NCBI GenBank assembly: GCA_965277595.1
Contig: CBDIDH010000002.1
Coordinates: 2,976,001 to 3,040,000 of the forward strand
From: CBDIDH01 sp965277595
Lineage (GTDB): Bacteria > Planctomycetota > Planctomycetia > Isosphaerales > Isosphaeraceae
Length of the DNA: 64,000 bases
Reading direction: 5' to 3'
Both the position numbers and the translations under genes were made by a program. Below, in pieces: positions 43,239 to 53,091 of the stretch (position 1 is the first letter of the stretch; each line of letters starts with the position of its first letter). The notes under the pieces were generated by a model. It was not told the origin of the DNA, did not search any database, and saw only the letters and a list, made by a program, of their open reading frames with translations.

Positions 43239-45701
43239 TCAACGAGGAACGAGGTGTGGACCCGTTTCGGGGCGGAGTCGATCCGCCCGCCCAAGCGCCC
43301 GGAGTGACCCGGTCGCCCTCGAATAAACACCATAAGTGCCCAGGTTGCTCAAGGCCACGGCCGCCAGGCCGTTGAAGCCAAAAAGAAAGGCCCCGGCCAC
43401 GCAGGCGAGATTCGGGCCGACGACGATCGCCTGGTCGACCCGAGCGTTCTCGGCGCGTGATCGAGCCGTATCCCAGAGCAACTCCAGGCGGTCGAGCCGA
43501 TCGCAAAGGAACTGAACCGCCGCCGGGCCGGGGTCGGCCGAGGGATCAACGTCCCCGACAAGCGACGAGACCGAGACGGCGAGCAGGGCCTCGGTCGCGG
43601 CCTCGGCATTGCGGAGGCAATCGCCCACGAACGCGGTCTTGAGACCTCGATCGCGGCAGGATCGGAGAAAGGCCGCCTTGCCCGATGGGTCAAGACCCGC
43701 GCGCAACTGGTTCACTCCAAGCGCCGCGGCGAGCGGAGAGACCGTGCGAAATGGGCGTTCCGAAACCATCGCGAACCGTTCCAGGCCCGCCTCGCGGAGC
43801 CTGCGAATCACGCCTGAAGCGTCAAGCCGATCGCCGCGACGGAACGAGATGAGTCCAATCGTCGATCCATCGACATCCACCAAAAGCGGCCCCTCGTTGC
43901 CGCCGTCACGTCCGGCGGTCTGGTCGTGGACGCGGACGGTCCGGTCACCGTGGCGAAGAGTCACGCCGTTTTCGAGATCGGTCGGGGGCAGGTCGAGCAG
44001 GTGAATCGACCGGGACCGGCAGGCTTCGCGGAGCGCCGAGGACCGGGCGTCGTCGAGGTGAAGGAAGGCGCTCGCGGCGTATCGAAGGACGCCGGCCTCG
44101 GGTGCCTTGGATTGAACACCCGAGACGTCGAGACCGATCCGACCGAGCGCGAGGAAGTCGTCAAGAACGACGAGATCGACTTGCCGGAGGCGTTCAAAAA
44201 CGGTCGGCTCGCGGACAATGATCCCGGCTCGGGCACAGACGGCGACGTCGCGGAGAACGGCCAGCGGCACGCCAAGGCCCGGCCCCGTGGCATAATCCGG
44301 GCGCAAAATCGCGCTCACGGAGTTGAGGTCGCCGACGAGTAGGCCAAGACCGGCCGTCGCCAGGGTGGCTCCCACGGCGCGCTCGGCGAAGGTTTCGGCC
44401 TGTCGGGTGGGCGCGGAGGAGCCGGGGTGTGGGCTGGTCGTGGCGACGAGCGTCCGGCCGACGGACGCCGCCCGGGTCTGCCCGACCGCGCAACCGGCCG
44501 AGACGACCAGATCGCCCGAGAGGACAAAGGTTCCCGCCAGAACCACATCGCCCTTCGCCTTGCGGGTCGCTCCGTCGGTCCCGCGCAGGCTTCGTTCGTC
44601 GACCGCCGCGGCGCCTCGGTCGATCAGGCCGTCGACGGGAATCACCTCGCCCGTGGAAACGAGCAGGCGGTCGCCCGAGCGGACCTGTTCGGCCTCGACG
44701 AGGACCTCGGTTCCGCCGGGGGTCAAGAGGCGGACGAGGCCGGGCAAGGGCATGCACGCGTCGAGCAGGCGGTGTCGCTCGGTCGCCAGGTCGCGGCGAT
44801 ACCGGCGGTGCCAGTATCGAAAGAAGCAGGTCATCAGGGCCGAGCTGACAAACTGGCCGGTCGCCAGCGTCGTCACGACGATCGCCGTGTAAAGCACCGG
44901 CAGGCCAAACTTGCGGGCGCGGACCTCATCCCAGGAGGTCCGAAAGGTCCGCAGGTTCAGGCCGACGAGAAGCGCCGCGCAGGCCGGCAAGAGCACGGGC
45001 AGGGCGAATTGCCCGGCCGCCGCCAGACCCAGCGTCGCCAGGGCGACGGCCGACCGCACCGGCTCGGGCTCGGCAAGTTCCCTCGCCCAGACGTCCGGCC
45101 CGTAAAAGGCTTCGCCGATCAGGCCAAGGAGACGATCGCGCGGCAAGACCTCGGGATCATATTGAACGAGGAGTCGCCCCGTCCACGACCCCGCCGAGGC
45201 CCGACGGACCCCGGGAACCGTCTCCAGCAAGCGCTCGACCCGCTGCGCCAGGGCTGGCTCCAGCCGAAGCGCCCCGACGCGCAATCGCAGACGCCCGGGA
45301 CCATCAAGGACGACCGTGCAGGCCGGCAAGATCGGCCCTCGGAGATACTCGGTCCGCGAACCGCTGACAATGCCGCGCACGAACTTGGGTCGCACCTCGG
45401 TTTCACCGCCAGAACGATCACCGAGCGCCGCGGCCAGCTTTTTGAGAAGCCCGGCGCGACCCCCTTCGATCTTGCGTTCAAGGCTGATTTTCGCCGTTCC
45501 GCGTGCCCGGTCGATCGAGACGGCCGTCACCCCTTCGACCTGAAAGACACGCGATAGAAACCGAGTCGCCGCCTCGTCGGCCTCGCGGCCAGGACCGAAC
45601 GCCCGAGGGTCACGCAAGGCGATCCAGCCGTCTCCCCAGGTGACGGGGGACGACGCGGGCCTTTGCGTCGATCCATGAGTCGGCCGGGCGAGGGCGGTCA
45701 T
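43239..45701 (-). CDS. P-type ATPase-like protein with degenerate catalytic motifs (pseudo-ATPase)
   Basis: Protein of 820 residues with the layout of a P1B-type ATPase: two HMA-like ferredoxin-fold segments without CxxC (the second with GPGRLRLRVGAL, HMA2-like), membrane segments, an actuator domain (STGEVIPVDG is retained), P- and N-domains and terminal helices. The catalytic signatures are lost: DKTGT is D-D-F-L-A at residues 514-518; TGES is R-G-T-D at 373-376; GDGxND is G-D-C-L-R-N at 693-698; the HP motif reads FLHLDDARS. A CPx motif is absent. The phosphorylatable Asp position keeps Asp but lacks KTGT. No stop or frameshift interrupts it and its codon use is normal, so it is probably maintained as a non-pumping partner or regulator of the intact ATPase at 46808-49393. 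It starts within the stop of the upstream small gene (ATGA). Confidence 0.85.
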   Translation of the reverse strand: MTALARPTHGSTQRPASSPVTWGDGWIALRDPRAFGPGREADEAATRFLSRVFQVEGVTAVSIDRARGTAKISLERKIEGGRAGLLKKLAAALGDRSGGETEVRPKFVRGIVSGSRTEYLRGPILPACTVVLDGPGRLRLRVGALRLEPALAQRVERLLETVPGVRRASAGSWTGRLLVQYDPEVLPRDRLLGLIGEAFYGPDVWARELAEPEPVRSAVALATLGLAAAGQFALPVLLPACAALLVGLNLRTFRTSWDEVRARKFGLPVLYTAIVVTTLATGQFVSSALMTCFFRYWHRRYRRDLATERHRLLDACMPLPGLVRLLTPGGTEVLVEAEQVRSGDRLLVSTGEVIPVDGLIDRGAAAVDERSLRGTDGATRKAKGDVVLAGTFVLSGDLVVSAGCAVGQTRAASVGRTLVATTSPHPGSSAPTRQAETFAERAVGATLATAGLGLLVGDLNSVSAILRPDYATGPGLGVPLAVLRDVAVCARAGIIVREPTVFERLRQVDLVVLDDFLALGRIGLDVSGVQSKAPEAGVLRYAASAFLHLDDARSSALREACRSRSIHLLDLPPTDLENGVTLRHGDRTVRVHDQTAGRDGGNEGPLLVDVDGSTIGLISFRRGDRLDASGVIRRLREAGLERFAMVSERPFRTVSPLAAALGVNQLRAGLDPSGKAAFLRSCRDRGLKTAFVGDCLRNAEAATEALLAVSVSSLVGDVDPSADPGPAAVQFLCDRLDRLELLWDTARSRAENARVDQAIVVGPNLACVAGAFLFGFNGLAAVALSNLGTYGVYSRATGSLRALGRADRLRPETGPHLVPR

Positions 45702-45904
45702 GAGTGGCTCACGATTCCCGAATAAGGTTGAAGCTGCCCGGTGTTCACGAGGCGTTCGAGAGCGTCGGCCACGACACTCTCATCCTTGTCAAAGGTGTTA
45801 AAAATCTTGCGCAACTTGTGCCGGTGCCGCTCGATCTCGCTGCCGACGTAAAAGACGACAAGGGCGCCGAGCAAGAGAGGAAGAATCGGAACGTCTTCAT
45901 TCAT
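45698..45904 (-). CDS. Single-helix small membrane protein
   Basis: Protein of 68 residues. The N-terminal MNEDVPILPLLLGALVVFYV is a membrane segment followed at once by the basic run EIERHRHKLRK and an acidic helix (FDKDESVVADALERLVNT). This plan resembles the small membrane peptides found beside some heavy-metal ATPases, but no family is certain. Its stop codon overlaps the pseudo-ATPase start, so the two are translationally coupled and probably made in similar amounts. It may be a subunit or stabiliser of the ATPase pair. Confidence 0.7.
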   Translation of the reverse strand: MNEDVPILPLLLGALVVFYVGSEIERHRHKLRKIFNTFDKDESVVADALERLVNTGQLQPYSGIVSHS

Positions 45905-45947
45905 GAGCGTCGCTCCGAAAAAGAATTCTTTATGCGATCTGCGCGAC

Positions 45948-46469
45948 TCAGACGAGTTCGATTGTTTTTTCCGAGACGTCGTGTAAGACCTTGACCATGT
46001 TTTGCAAGCCTTCGCGGTGAAGCTCCTTGACGACGTCGCGTTCGAGCGTTTGCGAACGGCGATGGACCATCAGGAAGCGGATGAAATCCTGAAGCCGGGC
46101 CATCGCCTGCTGTGGGTTGCGAAGCAGGCCAAGGTTGAGCCGAAACCCCTTGTACTTGCCGCGCGACTTGCCGACGGGCGGCGGATAGAGGTCGTAAACG
46201 AGGACGATCGGGTCGTGACCGATCAGGTTCGGCTCGCGCTTGAGAATCTCCACCGATTGCTCGCGACTCAGAATGTAAAGCGGGTCGGGGTTGTGCGAGC
46301 CAAAATAGAGCGGAAAATGGGCCTGAACCACCTTGGAAACAGGCTCATTCCATCGCGAGTCGATCAAGAAACAATCAAAGCGCTTGTCGAGCGGCCCGGG
46401 ACTTCCCTGGGCGTTATTTCCATGCGGTACGATGTGCGTCCTGAGTTCGAGCGGTTTTTCATCGGTCAT
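45948..46469 (-). CDS. Hypothetical protein in ATPase operon
   Basis: Protein of 173 residues with no signal peptide or membrane segment. Notable stretches are VQAHFPLYFGSHNPDPLYIL, GHDPIVLVYDLYPPP and a C-terminal helical part rich in His and Arg (MARLQDFIRFLMVHRRS). Several His residues occur but no classical metal-binding pattern. No family recognised. It lies 37 bases after the 103-residue gene and 43 bases before the single-helix gene on the same strand, within the operon. A cytoplasmic accessory role is possible. Confidence 0.7.
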   Translation of the reverse strand: MTDEKPLELRTHIVPHGNNAQGSPGPLDKRFDCFLIDSRWNEPVSKVVQAHFPLYFGSHNPDPLYILSREQSVEILKREPNLIGHDPIVLVYDLYPPPVGKSRGKYKGFRLNLGLLRNPQQAMARLQDFIRFLMVHRRSQTLERDVVKELHREGLQNMVKVLHDVSEKTIELV

Positions 46470-46506
46470 GGCGAGAGAGTTCCGGCCGTTTGGATGTTGA
46501 TTCCGA

Positions 46507-46818
46507 TCAAAGATTCAACTCGTCGGCAATCGAGTCGATCACGGCGACCGCCTTGCGGCGATGGGCGTCGGTCGCCATCAATCGGGCGGCGAAGGAAAGC
46601 TCAGCCTCGACGATCAGGCGGTCGGGGGTGTAGCCGATGTGGAACGAAAGAAGCGCCGATTTGATCGAGAACATGGGCTTGGTTTCGTGCCAGTGCAGCT
46701 CGGTCGGCACCGGGATCTCGTGCCGACGTTTGAAATAGGCCGATCGGATCGCCTCGCGGGTGTCGGCGTCGATCGGCCGTTTCAATCGGCGCTCGTAAAG
46801 CGTCTCTTTAGACGGCAT
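46507..46818 (-). CDS. Hypothetical protein following the catalytic P-type ATPase
   Basis: Protein of 103 residues whose start overlaps the end of the catalytic ATPase gene by 11 bases, implying coupled translation. The N-terminal half is basic (RRLKRPIDADTREAIRSAYF). The C-terminal half, IGYTPDRLIVEAELSFAARL and the following helix, vaguely recalls the PHA-granule regulator-like domain (a beta-strand pair ending in LxxAARL and a helix); this is a weak resemblance only. No membrane segment. Function unknown. Confidence 0.7.
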   Translation of the reverse strand: MPSKETLYERRLKRPIDADTREAIRSAYFKRRHEIPVPTELHWHETKPMFSIKSALLSFHIGYTPDRLIVEAELSFAARLMATDAHRRKAVAVIDSIADELNL

Positions 46819-49393
46819 GGGCGCGGCTCATCTCCTGCTTGTGGCGACGCTCGGCCTCGATCTGAGCGACCGCTCGCAAGGGCATCAGGCCGTTGCCAAG
46901 CGCCGCGAGCGCCGCGACGTTGTTCGTGACCACCGACGCCATGATACCAAATCCGAGCGTGAAGACCCCCGCGATGCAACCGATATTTGGCGCCAGGATC
47001 AAGGCCCAGCTTCGCTTCACGTTCCGATCAAGTTCGTGGGCAATATCTCGAAGCTCACAGAGTTTCGAGAGTCCTTCTTCCATGAAAACAATGTGCGCGG
47101 TGTCGGTCGCGATCGACGAGGCGCCCCGCAGTGAAATCGAGACATTCGCCTTCTTCAAGGCGATCGAGTCATTGATTCCATCGCCTACGAAGCAGACCTT
47201 GCGGCCTTCCTTCTGGAGCTTGGCGACGTAATCGGCCTTGTCTTGCGGCAAGACCTGCGCGAAGTAGCGATCCATGCCAAGGCTCTCGGCGAGCTTCTTC
47301 GTCGGCGCCTCGTGGTCGCCGGAGATGATCGCGATGTGCTTGATTCCGCGTTTGCGAAGGCCGGCGACGATCTCGCGGACCTCGGGCCGGACAGCCGCTC
47401 GCAGTTCCAGGGCGCCGCCGAGATGGTCGTCAACGCCGACCATGACCATCGTGTAGCCTTCGCGGTGCGATTCTTCGAGGGCCTCGGCCACCTCGGGCGT
47501 GATCGCGATCCCTTCCATCTCCATGTAGCGTTTGCTGCCGACGCGAACCGTGTGCCCCTCGATGTGAACCGAGATCCCGTAACCGACCTTGTACTGGGTG
47601 TCGTCGGTTGTCGGCAGCGTGACTTTTAACTCGTCGGCCTTGTGCAGGATCGCCAGGGCGATCGGGTGATGGAATTTGCGCTCGGCGGCGGCGGCATAGC
47701 GGAGAATTTCCTCCTCGGTATGCCCCTCGGCGGCGATCATCCGGCCGACCTCGGGTCGCTCGCGCGTCAGTGTTCCCGTCTTGTCGAAGAGGACCGTATC
47801 GACCTCGTTCATCAATTCCAGGGCTCGGCCATCCTTGACGAGTATGCCTTTATTGGCACAGAGTGCCAGCGAACTGAGCATTGCCAGGGGCGCCGCCATG
47901 CGGATGCCGGTGCCGAAGTCGCTGTTGAGGATGGCGACGGCCCCGGGCAAACCCATTGTCGCCAGGCCGACGGCGCCGATGCTCAAGGTCGGAATTACGG
48001 CCTTGTCGGCGAGGCGTTCGCCCTTGTGTTGCGAGCTAAGCTTGTATCCGGCCGTGTCGTTGAGGATCTGGCTGATCTTGGCCGAGGCGGTTTCGCCTCC
48101 CGAACGCTCGACCGAGACAAACATCTTGCCGGCGACCATGACGGTTGATGCGAAGACCTTGTCGCCGACGCCTTTCTCGGCCGGCGTGGATTCACCGGTC
48201 AGGGCGTGCTGGTCGATCATCGCCATGCCGTCGACGATCACGCCGTCGACCGGAACGACCTCGCCTGTGTTGACGACGATCGTATCGCCCTTGGCGAGCT
48301 TGTCCATCGCCACCTGAACCTCGACGCCGTCGCGGACGAGCCAGACATAGCGCGGTTGTTTGCCGAAAGCGTTCAGCAGCAGCTTCTTCGAGTTATCCTG
48401 CGTCTTCTTGACAAGGACCCGGCCGAAGCTCAGGCACCAGCAGAGGACCGACCCGGGGAAGATTTGCATCGTTCCCAGACAGCCCATCACGACGATCGCG
48501 TCAAGCACGTCAACACCCAGGCGACGCTCATCAATGAGCACTTCCTTCGCCGCCTTGAAGGTGGGAATTGACGTGTAGGCGAAGACCGCCGCGGCCACCG
48601 GCAAGAGCGGCGGCGCGACGAACTGCGCGTAGGCGGCAAAGGGGAGCGCCGCGGTGCAGATCGGCAGGTGCAAATCAAGCTTGTCGAGCGTCTTGGGATG
48701 CTCGGCATTGGCCAGCGCGGTGTCGAGAATCTCGATGACCTGGGCGCGGGTGAGTTGTCTCGGGTCGTAATCGACGTGAACGGTGGACCAGAAAGAGCTG
48801 GTCTTGTAGCGGTCGACCCCGAGCACGCTCATCAACTCGCGCTCGATCGCCTGGCAAAGCTCGCTCTTGCGATAAAGGACGGAATTCTTGAGACGAAGGC
48901 GGCCGGGCTGCTCGGACGTCACCTCCCAGCCGGTGACGACCGTATCCTGTCGGAAGTAGCGAACCGTCCCCTTGCGATCCTTCGCCGTCTCGGCCTTCGC
49001 GATCAAGGGGCCTTGCGTTTCGGGGCGAGGATGACCATTGGCCGCGGGTCCGACGTGCGGCGGCGCCAGGCCGTTGCCCTTGCCCTTCGCATGGCCATTG
49101 CCATTGCCGTTGCCATTGACGTGAGCATGGCCGTTGCCGTTACTGTTGCCATTCGAGCCCGCCTTGCCGTTCAGGTAAGTGGCGACTCGGTTGACAACCT
49201 CTTTGCGCGAGTACGTCTTGGGGCAATATCTCAGCTCGGCCTCGCCCGACTTGATCGTGACATTCGTGACCTCTTCCGCCTGAAAGACCCGTTCGAGGAA
49301 GTCGCGCGAGGTCGGCGCATCGGGGTTGCCGAAGAGTTGCCTGCTGCGGAGGCGGATCACCCCCTCGGCTGGAAAAACGACGGTCAGATCCAT
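46808..49393 (-). CDS. P1B-like P-type ATPase with intact catalytic motifs and atypical metal site
   Basis: Transporter of 861 residues from the ATG at 49393, which has AAGAAGG ten bases upstream. Catalytic motifs are complete: TGES (399-402), DKTGT with Asp 537, an HHP motif (KFHHPIALAI) and GDGIND (737-742), so it should form the phospho-intermediate. It is atypical as a metal pump: neither N-terminal ferredoxin-like segment has CxxC, and the position of CPC before the P-domain reads FGT (in DFGTGIRMAAPLAML). The linker (about 85-130) is a Gly/Asn/His-rich low-complexity run. The second segment has the HMA2-like EQPGRLRLKNSVL. The transported ion cannot be assigned. It shares overall architecture with the degenerate homologue 1.1 kb downstream. 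Confidence 0.92.
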   Translation of the reverse strand: MDLTVVFPAEGVIRLRSRQLFGNPDAPTSRDFLERVFQAEEVTNVTIKSGEAELRYCPKTYSRKEVVNRVATYLNGKAGSNGNSNGNGHAHVNGNGNGNGHAKGKGNGLAPPHVGPAANGHPRPETQGPLIAKAETAKDRKGTVRYFRQDTVVTGWEVTSEQPGRLRLKNSVLYRKSELCQAIERELMSVLGVDRYKTSSFWSTVHVDYDPRQLTRAQVIEILDTALANAEHPKTLDKLDLHLPICTAALPFAAYAQFVAPPLLPVAAAVFAYTSIPTFKAAKEVLIDERRLGVDVLDAIVVMGCLGTMQIFPGSVLCWCLSFGRVLVKKTQDNSKKLLLNAFGKQPRYVWLVRDGVEVQVAMDKLAKGDTIVVNTGEVVPVDGVIVDGMAMIDQHALTGESTPAEKGVGDKVFASTVMVAGKMFVSVERSGGETASAKISQILNDTAGYKLSSQHKGERLADKAVIPTLSIGAVGLATMGLPGAVAILNSDFGTGIRMAAPLAMLSSLALCANKGILVKDGRALELMNEVDTVLFDKTGTLTRERPEVGRMIAAEGHTEEEILRYAAAAERKFHHPIALAILHKADELKVTLPTTDDTQYKVGYGISVHIEGHTVRVGSKRYMEMEGIAITPEVAEALEESHREGYTMVMVGVDDHLGGALELRAAVRPEVREIVAGLRKRGIKHIAIISGDHEAPTKKLAESLGMDRYFAQVLPQDKADYVAKLQKEGRKVCFVGDGINDSIALKKANVSISLRGASSIATDTAHIVFMEEGLSKLCELRDIAHELDRNVKRSWALILAPNIGCIAGVFTLGFGIMASVVTNNVAALAALGNGLMPLRAVAQIEAERRHKQEMSRAHAV

Positions 49394-49469
49394 TGGGGTA
49401 AAACCTTCTTGCGAGACACCTTGGGGCAACGCGTCTGGGGGTGAGAGCCGCAACGACGTCTCGTACGCG

Positions 49470-49853
49470 TCAGGAAACGGCGGGCTCGGCGGGATGTTCG
49501 GTCTCGGTCGGAAGGGCCTGGCCCGACTCGACCTGCGTCATCTGGTTCTTCGCCTTCATCTCCTCGACGAAGTCGACCGCGGCTCTTGCGCCATCGACCA
49601 GGCCGTGAACCAGGGCGTTGTCTTGCGGAACGGATTTGGCGATCAAGATCGAGGGAAAGACCACGCCATACGAAATTGCGTAACACGTGTTGTAAGCAAA
49701 CTTCGCGAACATCGTGCCCGCGACGGGCAAGATGCGTTCGGCCGTATCCCTGGCGTCGGCGGCTCCTTCTTTCGCCGCCTCGACGGCCGCTTCCATGGCA
49801 TCGGCGACAGCTTTCAAAGGGTCCGAATTCTCCGCGGCGCCTGCGTCAGCCAT
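49470..49853 (-). CDS. Small protein family A, upstream copy (first gene of ATPase operon)
   Basis: Protein of 127 residues, paralogue of the gene at 42035-42394. The aligned core is AAKEGAADARDTAERIL, then FAYNTCYAISYGVVFPSILI, then VPQDNALVHGLVDGARAAV. Both have a Cys three residues before the SYGVVFPS block, which may be membrane-associated. The N- and C-terminal tails are acidic, Ala/Glu-rich and unalike between the copies. The ATG at 49853 has GAGGG seven bases upstream; the in-frame TTG at 49859 was rejected. It is the first gene after the predicted promoter and lies 76 bases before the catalytic ATPase. No known family is recognised. Confidence 0.75.
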   Translation of the reverse strand: MADAGAAENSDPLKAVADAMEAAVEAAKEGAADARDTAERILPVAGTMFAKFAYNTCYAISYGVVFPSILIAKSVPQDNALVHGLVDGARAAVDFVEEMKAKNQMTQVESGQALPTETEHPAEPAVS

Positions 49854-50241
49854 GATCAAACCCTCAACATCTCATGCCAGTTCTTCAGCCAAGACTCACC
49901 CGGTCGTGGCCACGCCACGCCCAGGCATTACCAACGTCAACAGCGCGCCCAACGTTCTCCAGCCCGAACGCGAGCCATGCAGTTGCTCTCTACAAAATAC
50001 CCAGTTTGCCTATATTTGTGAAGATTCGCTCGGCCGAGATTTCTCACGAGGGGAATCTTCGCGAGAAAACTCGGTTTGAGGAATTTCAAGTAAAACTTAT
50101 AGCATTTTCTGGGCCGAACGTCCTGGAGCGTGACGATCTCGGGTCGCTCCTTGACGTTATGGAGGCTTTACGGTGAGTCCACATGGGGGGTTCGAAATCG
50201 TCGGGGTTTTTCCGACGAATTCAAAACCTTCTGATTTTGCC
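49854..50241. other. Upstream region of the P-type ATPase operon
   Basis: This 388-base gap lies between the oxidoreductase stop and the operon start, both on the minus strand. It holds a candidate promoter at 49994-50022 and an imperfect palindrome at 50040-50067 (TTTCTCACGA paired with TTCGCGAGAAA). The palindrome lies just upstream of the -35 box on the minus strand, a usual place for an operator. AT content is raised between 49990 and 50120. No gene is seen. Confidence 0.5.
49994..50022 (-). promoter_or_regulatory. Candidate sigma70-like promoter of the ATPase operon
   Basis: On the minus strand TTCACA (50022-50017, 5/6 to TTGACA) and TATTTT (49999-49994, 4/6 to TATAAT) are separated by exactly 17 bases. 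The first start codon lies about 140 bases downstream. Confidence 0.5.
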
Positions 50242-51594
<1,353 letters not shown>

Positions 51595-51739
51595 GGCTTT
51601 CTTGCTCCAGTCGCTATCGATCCGATCGGCCCGCGCCGCGGCGTGATCATTCCCCTTTGACTTTATCGCAAGCGCGTTTCCACCGCGAGCCAGCACCCCC
51701 CTCGGATTTTTGGCGGACTTCCTTATTTAGCGCGCGAAA

Positions 51740-51763
51740 ACGGGGTTCGCTGGCGAACCCCGT
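51740..51763 (-). terminator. Intrinsic terminator after the CpaE-like gene
   Basis: A perfect ten-base stem, ACGGGGTTCG and its complement CGAACCCCGT (51740-51749 and 51754-51763), encloses a CTGG loop. On the minus strand it is followed by TTTT. It lies 41 bases after the CpaE-like stop codon and before the oxidoreductase start. Confidence 0.8.
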
Positions 51764-51804
51764 CTCTCAAAATCGATTGCGAATACGATCACCTGTCGAC
51801 AGAT

Positions 51805-52989
51805 TTATCGAAAAGCCGAAAAAAGCCTCTTTCGCGGCTTCGCATCCTCGGCGGGAACGGCTCGAAGGGCCTGGGCGATGGCGAGAATCGCCTCGTGCGC
51901 CTTGCTCCCGGCGCCCCCTTCGACCTCGTCAATAGGCACGCCGCCGGTTCGCGCGGGCCGAAAGAGCTTCGTGGCGTTGGGAATGAGCCAGTTCACCGGC
52001 CGCTTGAGTAGTTCCTCGGTCTTTTTCAGGCTGATTTCCGAGAGCGGCGAGTTCAACCGGTTCACGACCACGCGAACCTTGTCCACAAGGCCCTCGAACT
52101 GGCCGAGATACTGTAGAAGCCGGACCGTGTTTCGCGTGCAGTTCAAGTTTAACTGGACGACGACAAGGATCACGTCGGCCATGTCAAAGGCGAGGAAGTC
52201 GGTGACCTGTAACCCTTTGCTCGTATCAATAACAACCGATGTAAACGTCTCTTTCAAAAGCATCAAGACCCGTCGCAAGGCATCGGGATCAAGCCGCGCT
52301 GATTCCTCCATGCTCACGGGGTGCGGCAGCATGTACAGGCCCGACGGATGCCTGGGAAGCCAGCGTTTGAGCAAGATCGGGTCAATCTCGTCAAGGTTCC
52401 TGACAACCACCTCAAGCGAGTTATCAGGAATCACCGCCAGGCATTCTTCGAGCGAGCCGAGAAGCAAGTCAAAGTCGGCCAGCACGGTATCCCGGCGCGT
52501 GAGCTTGGCCAGGGTTGTCGCCAGATTCACGGCGAGCGAGGTGCAGCCGACGCCCCCCGCGGCGCCCGTGACCGCGATGACCTGCGGCCCTCGAACGAGG
52601 TTCGACCCGTCGGCCGTACGTCCCGGGCAGACCCGGCGGACGGTTTCCTGAAGGTCGCACCGACTGACCGGCAGGGGCATGAACTCGCGAGCCCCGGCGC
52701 GCATCGTCCGCAAAATCATCGTCGCGTCTTCCGCGCCGGCGGGCACGAGCGCCACGCCCGGATAGCTCCGCGAGATGGTATCAATGAGCGAGACCGCCTG
52801 CTCGGAATCATCATCGACGACGACGATGACCATGTCGGGCGAGAGCGCGGCGATGCGCTTCACGCCTGCCTGATAGGCGTGGCAGATCTCGATCAGCTCC
52901 AGGTCCTTGAGCTCTTCCAGTTGGCGCTGAAGACCCTGCCGCGACCGGGCGCACGGGTCAACCAGAATGACTTTGACGGCGTCCTTCAT
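51805..52989 (-). CDS. CpaE/TadZ-like MinD-family ATPase with N-terminal receiver-like domain
   Basis: Protein of 394 residues combining an N-terminal response-regulator-like fold (VKVILVDPCARSRQGLQRQL, then MVIVVVDDDS) with a MinD/ParA ATPase. The deviant Walker A reads TGAAGGVGCTSLAVNLA (about 138-154): the signature Lys of KGGVGKT is replaced by Ala, and the Lys before Thr is Cys, a change seen in CpaE/TadZ proteins. ADFDLLLGSLEE and SVVIDTSKGLQVTDFL follow as the Walker A' and B-like blocks. CpaE/TadZ proteins place type IV (Tad) pilus machinery at the pole, but no other tad/cpa gene lies in the window. The N-terminal domain lacks a clear phospho-acceptor context. Next genes upstream are PilZ proteins. 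Confidence 0.88.
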   Translation of the reverse strand: MKDAVKVILVDPCARSRQGLQRQLEELKDLELIEICHAYQAGVKRIAALSPDMVIVVVDDDSEQAVSLIDTISRSYPGVALVPAGAEDATMILRTMRAGAREFMPLPVSRCDLQETVRRVCPGRTADGSNLVRGPQVIAVTGAAGGVGCTSLAVNLATTLAKLTRRDTVLADFDLLLGSLEECLAVIPDNSLEVVVRNLDEIDPILLKRWLPRHPSGLYMLPHPVSMEESARLDPDALRRVLMLLKETFTSVVIDTSKGLQVTDFLAFDMADVILVVVQLNLNCTRNTVRLLQYLGQFEGLVDKVRVVVNRLNSPLSEISLKKTEELLKRPVNWLIPNATKLFRPARTGGVPIDEVEGGAGSKAHEAILAIAQALRAVPAEDAKPRKRLFSAFR

Positions 52990-53091
52990 GAGTCTCTCGT
53001 CAAACGACTTGGTCGGTCCGAATGTTTTCGACCGTCATCGATCGTCCGGGGGGAGCATGGTAGGAAAGATTGACGGAAGGAAGGAATGTCG

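Noticed and set aside
43239..45701. Possibility that the degenerate ATPase is a decaying pseudogene
   Set aside because: No frameshift or stop occurs in 820 codons, the start is coupled to the upstream gene, and non-catalytic regions such as TGEVIPVDG remain conserved. Decay cannot be excluded without orthologues.
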